Below, piece by piece: positions 59,102-64,000 of a stretch of 64,000 nucleotides of DNA. The notes under the pieces were generated by a model. That model had not been told where the DNA came from. It worked only from the letters and a program-made list of their open reading frames with translations, and did no database searches. The first letter of the stretch is position 1; each line of letters opens with the position of its first letter. Both the position numbers and the translations under genes were made by a program. The stretch comes from Tolypothrix bouteillei VB521301. GTDB taxonomy: Bacteria; Cyanobacteriota; Cyanobacteriia; Cyanobacteriales; Nostocaceae. Where the stretch lies: positions 8,159,123-8,223,122 of the forward strand of contig NZ_JHEG04000001.1 of NCBI RefSeq assembly GCF_000760695.4. The letters run 5' to 3'.

Positions 59102-61866
59102 AGTCTAATGAAAAGATTAAAGTTGCTCAGTTACCCAATTTGTTGAAGCAGTTGGGAATTTTGCCGAGCTCTAGGAAGTCACGTATTTTGCAGCTTATTA
59201 ATAAGAACAGAAAAATTCTTCAAATTATTTTGCTTGCGGCTTTAAGCGTCATCTTTAGCCTGCACAGTCCAATATTGTTTTCTGCTATCGCACAGCAACC
59301 TGGAGTCACTCAGCAATCTGCGATCGCATTAATGCAAGCAGGTAAAAAAAACTACGAAGAAGGATTGTTTGCTGAAGCAACAAAAACATTACAACAAGCA
59401 GTACAAATATACGCAGCAACAGGGGAGACTCTCAACCAAGCTCAAGCACTCAGTTTTGCTTCTTTAGCTCAACACAAATTAGGGCAATTTCAAGCAGCAG
59501 AAAATTCTATTCATAATAGTTTATCTTTGTTAAAAAGCTTGCCCGAACGTAAAGATACAATCCAAGTTCGTGCTTTAACTTTGAACGCTCAAGCACATTT
59601 ACAATTGGCTAAAGGCAATGCTGAAACTGCTCTGGAATCTTGGCAAAATGCAGAAAAACTTTACAGGCAAATTCGCGATCGCTTGGGGATTCTTGGGAGT
59701 CTACTCAATCAAGCTTTGGCACTACAAGTTTTAGGTCTTTCCCGTCGCGCCGATCGAACAATTGCTCAAGTAGAACAAGAAATTTATCAAGAAACCGACC
59801 CCTCTTTCAAATTTGCTAGTTTGCTAAATCTCGGTCAAATTCGCCGTCAAGGAAGAGATTTGGAACAATCGCAGAAAATTTTACAGATGGGGCTAGAAGT
59901 AGCTCAAAAAATGCGATCGCCTGAATTTCAAAGTAAAGTTTTATTGAGTTTGGGCAATACTGAAATAGCTCTAGCGAAAAATGCAAAAGCATTAAAAAAT
60001 GAAGAAAATTTTCAGACTTACACTCAGAAAGCTTTAAATGACTATCAACAAGCAGCTAATATTGCCATCTCACAACAGATAAAAGTTCAAGCAAAAATTA
60101 ACCAATTTTCGATATTGCTGGAAAATCAGCAATATTCCTCTTTTCCAGTTTTGCTACCACAAATTAGCAGTTCTTTAGAGAGATTACCTAAGAGCAGATC
60201 TTCCATATATGCACGCGTACATTTTGCCAAAAATTTAATCCAATGGTTACAAGAAAGTAAAGAACCAAAAAACAAAAAGGATATAACTCAAATATTAAAT
60301 ACTGCTATCGATCAAGCTAGAAGTTTAACAGATCGAAGAGCAGAATCATATGCTTTGGGTACGCTTGGTGAGTTATATGAAAAAACTTTAGACGAGTCAA
60401 AGGCAATTGAATTAACTCAATCAGCTTTAGCGATCGCTCAGGCGACAAATGCACCAGATATTGCCTATCGCTGGCAGTGGCAAATGGGGCGGTTGCTTCA
60501 AAAGCAAGCAGAGACAACGCATCGCAGCAAAAATGCTGACGCTCAAGCAGTAAGTTACTACACTCAAGCTTTTAAGACTCTTAATAATTTACGGGGCGAT
60601 TTAGTCGTCCTCAGTCCCGAAGTACAATTTTCCTTCCGAGAAACTGTAGAACCAGTCTACCGACAGTTAGTCGATTTACTTTTGCGAGATCCAAATCCCA
60701 ATCGCGATCGTTTGATTCAAGCCCGTGACGTTATGGAAGCACTCCAGCTAGCAGAACTCGATAACTTTTTTGGCGATGCTTGTGCTAAACCAGAACAAGT
60801 CAAAATTGACGATCTCGATCCCCATGCAGCTGTTATCTATCCAATTATTTTGCCAGACCGTTTGGAAGTGGTTATCAAATTACCAGGCACCGATAACTTA
60901 CGTCATTACGGTCATCAAAATGTTTCTAACACTCAAGTAGACGAAGCAGTCACACGACTGCGACAATCTTTAAAAAGACGCAGCATCAGCCCCAACCAGA
61001 TAAAAAAAGAAGCTCAACAAATTTATAATTGGTTGATTAAACCTTTTGAAACTGAATTAGAAAATACCAAAAATCGAGAGGAAAGCAAGGTAAAAAATTT
61101 GATATTTGTTCTAGATGGTTCGTTGCGTAATTTACCTATGGCAGTTCTCCATGATGGAACAAGATACCTTATAGAAAGATACGCCGTGAGTGTTACTTCT
61201 GGTTTGCAACTGCTCGAACCCAAACCACTTCATAGAGAATCGCTAAGTGTTTTAGTAGGAGGTGCTACAGATGCTCCCAGTTTTGAAAAGGAAGGTTTAG
61301 GAGCCATAAATAATGTAGCGGTAGAACTAGAGGGCGTCAAGCAAAAAGTTCTGCACACTCAAATGTTGGAAAACCAAAAATTTCTCCAACAAAATATCGA
61401 ACAACAAATTAATTCTAAACCCTATAATATCGTTCACTTGGCAACTCACGGGAAATTCAGTTCAAATCCAGAGCAAACTTTCATTTTAGATTGGCAAAAA
61501 CGTATCAAAGTTAAGGATTTTGATAACTTACTGAACCTAGATTTTCAAAGGCGTACTAAACCAATCGAATTACTCATTCTTAGCGCTTGCGAGACAGCTA
61601 CAGGAGACAATCGAGCAGCTTTAGGGCTAGCAGGAGTCGCACTCAAAGCAGGCGCACGCAGTACATTAGCTAGCTTGTGGCAAGTCAATGATGCCTCAAC
61701 TGCTCAATTTATGATTAAGTTATATCAAGAACTGAATAATCCTCAAATCATGAAAGCAGAAGCATTACGAAATGTCCAGCGTGCTTTCCTAACAGAGTTT
61801 TCTAGCACGGATTATAACCGACCTTATCATTGGGCATCGTTTATTCTTGTAGGAAATTGGCTGTAA
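59098..61866 (+). CDS. TPR-CHAT caspase-fold protein
   Basis: I start it at the ATG at 59098, which overlaps the preceding stop (ATGA); the frame upstream lies within the haemagglutinin gene and is not protein-like. The protein has 922 residues. A membrane or signal segment (about 40-65, IILLAALSVIFSLHSPIL) is followed by TPR-like helices (about 70-520). The C-terminal CHAT domain (about 600-922) has H784 (LATHGKF) and C831 (LSACETATG), then GVALKAGARSTLASLWQVND. CHAT proteins are caspase relatives and many are TPR-linked. A role in processing or controlling the secreted partner is inferred from coupling. Confidence 0.92.
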   Translation: MKSNEKIKVAQLPNLLKQLGILPSSRKSRILQLINKNRKILQIILLAALSVIFSLHSPILFSAIAQQPGVTQQSAIALMQAGKKNYEEGLFAEATKTLQQAVQIYAATGETLNQAQALSFASLAQHKLGQFQAAENSIHNSLSLLKSLPERKDTIQVRALTLNAQAHLQLAKGNAETALESWQNAEKLYRQIRDRLGILGSLLNQALALQVLGLSRRADRTIAQVEQEIYQETDPSFKFASLLNLGQIRRQGRDLEQSQKILQMGLEVAQKMRSPEFQSKVLLSLGNTEIALAKNAKALKNEENFQTYTQKALNDYQQAANIAISQQIKVQAKINQFSILLENQQYSSFPVLLPQISSSLERLPKSRSSIYARVHFAKNLIQWLQESKEPKNKKDITQILNTAIDQARSLTDRRAESYALGTLGELYEKTLDESKAIELTQSALAIAQATNAPDIAYRWQWQMGRLLQKQAETTHRSKNADAQAVSYYTQAFKTLNNLRGDLVVLSPEVQFSFRETVEPVYRQLVDLLLRDPNPNRDRLIQARDVMEALQLAELDNFFGDACAKPEQVKIDDLDPHAAVIYPIILPDRLEVVIKLPGTDNLRHYGHQNVSNTQVDEAVTRLRQSLKRRSISPNQIKKEAQQIYNWLIKPFETELENTKNREESKVKNLIFVLDGSLRNLPMAVLHDGTRYLIERYAVSVTSGLQLLEPKPLHRESLSVLVGGATDAPSFEKEGLGAINNVAVELEGVKQKVLHTQMLENQKFLQQNIEQQINSKPYNIVHLATHGKFSSNPEQTFILDWQKRIKVKDFDNLLNLDFQRRTKPIELLILSACETATGDNRAALGLAGVALKAGARSTLASLWQVNDASTAQFMIKLYQELNNPQIMKAEALRNVQRAFLTEFSSTDYNRPYHWASFILVGNWL

Positions 61867-61878
61867 TTTTGCAGACAC

Positions 61879-62253
61879 TTAACGAACAAGCTGCATGCGC
61901 TTGATTGAGGTGACTGTTCGGCTTTTACCGCAGGGCTCAGCACTCTGACAATCATTAACCTTTCCCGGTCCGTAAAATAAGCGCACTTTCTTATTTAAAT
62001 AAGTTTTTTCCTTTGCACAAATATCGTAAGATGCGTAAAGTCCTTGGTATTTTTTTCTCTTGCTATCTATTAAATCCACATAGCACGAAATATCACCGTT
62101 GGTAATACCCGTGACTGTGGCAATTTGAGGCAATTTAGTTGTTTGCTGTGCTTGAACAACAGAGGTGTTGGCAAAAATACTAATAGTAGAAGCTGCAAAA
62201 ACACTAATAGAGAATCCTATGGCCGATATATGAGATATTTTTTTGACTTTCAT
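61879..62253 (-). CDS. Secreted protein of unknown function
   Basis: I favour the ATG at 62253 (KVKKISHISAIGFSIS), which gives a typical signal peptide ending VVQAQQ near residue 36; the longer frame adds 14 residues before it. The 124 residues have a mature portion with four cysteines (SCYVD, DICAKE, NDCQSAEPC), likely two disulphides, and a basic end. I do not recognise the family. It is convergent with the CHAT gene, 12 bp apart. Confidence 0.7.
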   Translation of the reverse strand: MKVKKISHISAIGFSISVFAASTISIFANTSVVQAQQTTKLPQIATVTGITNGDISCYVDLIDSKRKKYQGLYASYDICAKEKTYLNKKVRLFYGPGKVNDCQSAEPCGKSRTVTSIKRMQLVR

Positions 62254-62362
62254 AATTTTCTGTTTTTGAAATAACATGACTGTAAACGCATACACATTGC
62301 CAAGCGATACATTTATTTACGAATTATTCAATCTCCATACTTAAAAGTTGGAGATTAACGAC

Positions 62363-63175
62363 TTACCGATCGGAGATCGCTGTCACGCTACCAACAATAG
62401 GCTCTTGTACAATTTTTCCCAGGTTAACATTTTCAGCATTTAACAGTTCTCTCCAAACACTCTGAAGATTGGGATTTTGTGGTTCTTTTAAGCGCAGTTG
62501 GGCTAATTCTGTTAATGTCTCCAACCAAATACCGTGTTTGGCGTAGACAGCAATTCTTTCTAGAGGTGTTTTTGCTGTATCTAACTCCTTTTGAAGTTCA
62601 GATGATGCTGAGACTCGTTGTACGACTCCAGTTAAGGAAGCTGGTGTCAGTGATTCGCTCTTGGAGGTTGCACTCGGACAGTTAATATCTACATACCAAC
62701 GGTATTCTTTACCAACTGCTAAAGGTGGAACGCTTGACGGTAAACTGACACTGACAATACCGGGTGTTGCATTTAATTTAAAACGAGTGCGATAAACGTC
62801 TGTATCACCATCTTGCAAGACAAACTCGCCATCATTCACTTCCTCAGAAGTATAAGGAACATAAATCCAGAGAGTAGGATGTTCTTTTGTGGTTAATTTT
62901 AAGTTATGACTGCCTGCTAGACGAGTCAGTGGAGGCTTGTTTTTTTTAGCAAGGCAATCTCCTCGGCTTCCCGTACCGTCATTTGTTGGAGGCGTTCCCC
63001 GATCGGGTGGATCGTTGTGTGGTGGGATAAAACGAATTTTTGTCTGAGATGCTTTATTTGTAATTATTTGGGTTTGTGCTTGTGCTTGTGAGGGTAGGGA
63101 AACGAGATTCCAGCCACATATTACCCAAGGTAGAATCAATAACTGTTTTAACTGTAATTTCTGTAATTCTTTCAT
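62363..63175 (-). CDS. DUF928 family protein
   Basis: The ATG at 63175 gives a signal peptide (LLILPWVICGWNLVSLPSQAQA in part); another start is at 63193. The 270 residues have the DUF928 pattern: PPDRGTPPTNDGTGSRGDC, then LTTKEHPTLWIYVPYTSE in part, EFVLQDGD, PPLAVGKEYRWYVDINC and LERIAVYAKHGIWLETLTEL in part. The family is exported, cyanobacterial and of unknown function; I recall it being found next to CHAT, TPS and CHASE2 genes, as here. It is separated by 109 bp from the gene downstream. Confidence 0.9.
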   Translation of the reverse strand: MKELQKLQLKQLLILPWVICGWNLVSLPSQAQAQTQIITNKASQTKIRFIPPHNDPPDRGTPPTNDGTGSRGDCLAKKNKPPLTRLAGSHNLKLTTKEHPTLWIYVPYTSEEVNDGEFVLQDGDTDVYRTRFKLNATPGIVSVSLPSSVPPLAVGKEYRWYVDINCPSATSKSESLTPASLTGVVQRVSASSELQKELDTAKTPLERIAVYAKHGIWLETLTELAQLRLKEPQNPNLQSVWRELLNAENVNLGKIVQEPIVGSVTAISDR

Positions 63176-63259
63176 ATGGGAATAATATTGCATCTCACGC
63201 TAACCGCAATAACTTGAACTACAAATTTAAATTATCTGATTCCGGACTTCTCGTCTGTC

Positions 63260-63338
63260 GTTCCCAGGCAGTCACGAACTGCTTTATATTAAGAGGCAGA
63301 GCCTCTAAAGAAGGTATTTCCAGCCAGAGCTTGGGAAC
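63260..63338. repeat. GTTCCC-type dispersed palindromic repeat, copy 3
   Basis: The ends are GTTCCCAGGC (63260-63269) and GCTTGGGAAC (63329-63338), with an inner palindrome AGAGGC AGA GCCTCT at 63292-63306, and GAG after the right end. It lies between DUF928 and CHASE2. Confidence 0.75.
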
Positions 63339-63446
63339 GAGGTGCGGGAGGAAATATCGATGACACCTCTTTACCAAATTTCTAAGATCCCCGACTGCTC
63401 CCATAAGTCAGGGATCTTGTAGGCTCAATAGTTTTTAAATAAACTC

Positions 63447-64000
63447 TTAATCGATCGATTGAAAATTTGTTTTGAATCGTACAGTATAAATAATTACTAA
63501 TCCACTAGCAGTTACTATCAAAGCAAAAGCAGATGGAACTAATGGCAACCAAGCGCCCTGTAACACTAATAAACCCCAACAACTGCCGTATAAAACTGTA
63601 ATTGCGATCGCTTCTCCTAGTAGAATGCTTGCAGGTGACCTAAAAGACCAAGCGATCGCACCCCCGACTAATGACCAAAGCCCAATCCAGAGAATTTCTA
63701 GTGGTTTTGGCAACCACCAAATTAACGGTCTGCGATCCAATACACTGCTGAGAAGTTGACTGACCATATGTGCTTGAATTTCCAAACCAGTCAAACTTCG
63801 TACTGACCCTTGACCTCTACCAGAGGTTGTGCGCCAACGATGGTCGTTAAAACTGGGATCGGTTGTACCAATGAGAACGATGCGATCTTTGGCTAAATTG
63901 GGGTTGAATCCATCACTCAGTACTTCTTGCAGGGTAACTTTTCGAGCAATAGGTTCGGCGGCGCGGTAATTGAGCAATATTTGATGCCCGCTAGTATTAA
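63447..64000 (-). CDS. CHASE2-domain protein, C-terminal part (runs off the window)
   Basis: The reading frame continues beyond position 64000 without a start (upstream codons read NTSGHQILLNYRAAEP), so only the last 184 codons are here. KDRIVLIGTTDPSFNDHRWRT and GLEIQAHMVSQLLS are the end of a CHASE2 extracytoplasmic sensor. Three membrane helices follow (LWSLVGGAIAW, AIAITVLYGSCWGLLVLQ, PSAFALIVTASGLVIIYTV), and the protein then ends in FQSID with no kinase or cyclase domain. In cyanobacteria CHASE2 is often joined to CHAT-type proteins; this one acts without a cytosolic output. Confidence 0.88.
   Translation of the reverse strand, partial: NTSGHQILLNYRAAEPIARKVTLQEVLSDGFNPNLAKDRIVLIGTTDPSFNDHRWRTTSGRGQGSVRSLTGLEIQAHMVSQLLSSVLDRRPLIWWLPKPLEILWIGLWSLVGGAIAWSFRSPASILLGEAIAITVLYGSCWGLLVLQGAWLPLVPSAFALIVTASGLVIIYTVRFKTNFQSID

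Overview
The window looks like chromosome of a filamentous (Nostocales-type) cyanobacterium. The evidence is the many GCGATCGC (HIP1) palindromes, heptanucleotide tandem repeats (TAATGGC, AAAATCT and similar) between and abutting genes, and families largely typical of cyanobacteria: PxcA, DUF1823, DUF928, an SLH/OprB-type iron porin, secreted pentapeptide proteins, filamentous-haemagglutinin plus CHAT-TPR pairs and caspase-like/STAND/WD40 giants. No tRNA, rRNA, CRISPR array or intact transposase was recognised.

Layout. 1-8.6 kb: an AHSA1-like protein, a secreted pentapeptide protein, a C-terminal TyrA (prephenate dehydrogenase) remnant, an SLH porin with a long odd N-terminus, then a copper module (CopA-type ATPase, small PepSY-type membrane protein, CopZ-like metallochaperone, cyclic-nucleotide-binding protein). 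8.9-18.1 kb: eight co-directional minus-strand genes that look like an undescribed pathway for a small aromatic product: DAHP synthase, flavin-dependent halogenase-type enzyme, methyltransferase, threonine aldolase, FAD monooxygenase, alpha/beta hydrolase, double cupin, DoxX. An AraC-type response regulator with Glu at the phosphoacceptor site lies upstream. 18.1-28.6 kb: ClpP, an NDP-sugar epimerase-like protein, a secreted orphan, a hybrid histidine kinase, long gene-poor stretches with repeats, and a decayed primase-like (CHC2/Toprim) gene next to three 20-bp iteron-like repeats. 29.4-40.6 kb: a caspase-lipase fusion, a DUF2887 protein, a caspase-STAND-14xWD40 protein, and a divergent pair of orphan genes. 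40.6-48.4 kb: housekeeping genes (DUF1823, acylphosphatase, PxcA, GT2-TPR, AspC), an RTX-repeat protein and a vMAP-like AAA protein.

The centrepiece is 48.7-56.5 kb. Six tandem genes each encode a 131-residue protein with a textbook double-glycine leader (cleavage predicted after G25) and a roughly 106-residue Cys-free, C2-like beta-rich body. They alternate in two isoforms (A-B-A-B-A-B) as three 1085-bp dimers. They are followed by a C39-peptidase ABC exporter with an intact catalytic triad and by an HlyD adaptor. The array and the exporter gene share a duplicated upstream block, and every one of the seven genes has a similar stem-loop just upstream. The two isoforms differ at eight residues, five of them at strictly alternate positions (66, 68, 70, 72, 74), as expected for one face of a beta-strand. 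No maturation enzyme is nearby, so I read this as a dedicated export system for an unmodified, multi-copy secreted protein family.

Downstream (56.6-64 kb) are a TPS-type haemagglutinin protein overlapping a CHAT-TPR protease-like gene by ATGA, then on the other strand a small secreted orphan, a DUF928 protein and the C-terminal part of a CHASE2 protein that runs off the window. Assignments rest on motif recognition by eye; no database search was run.
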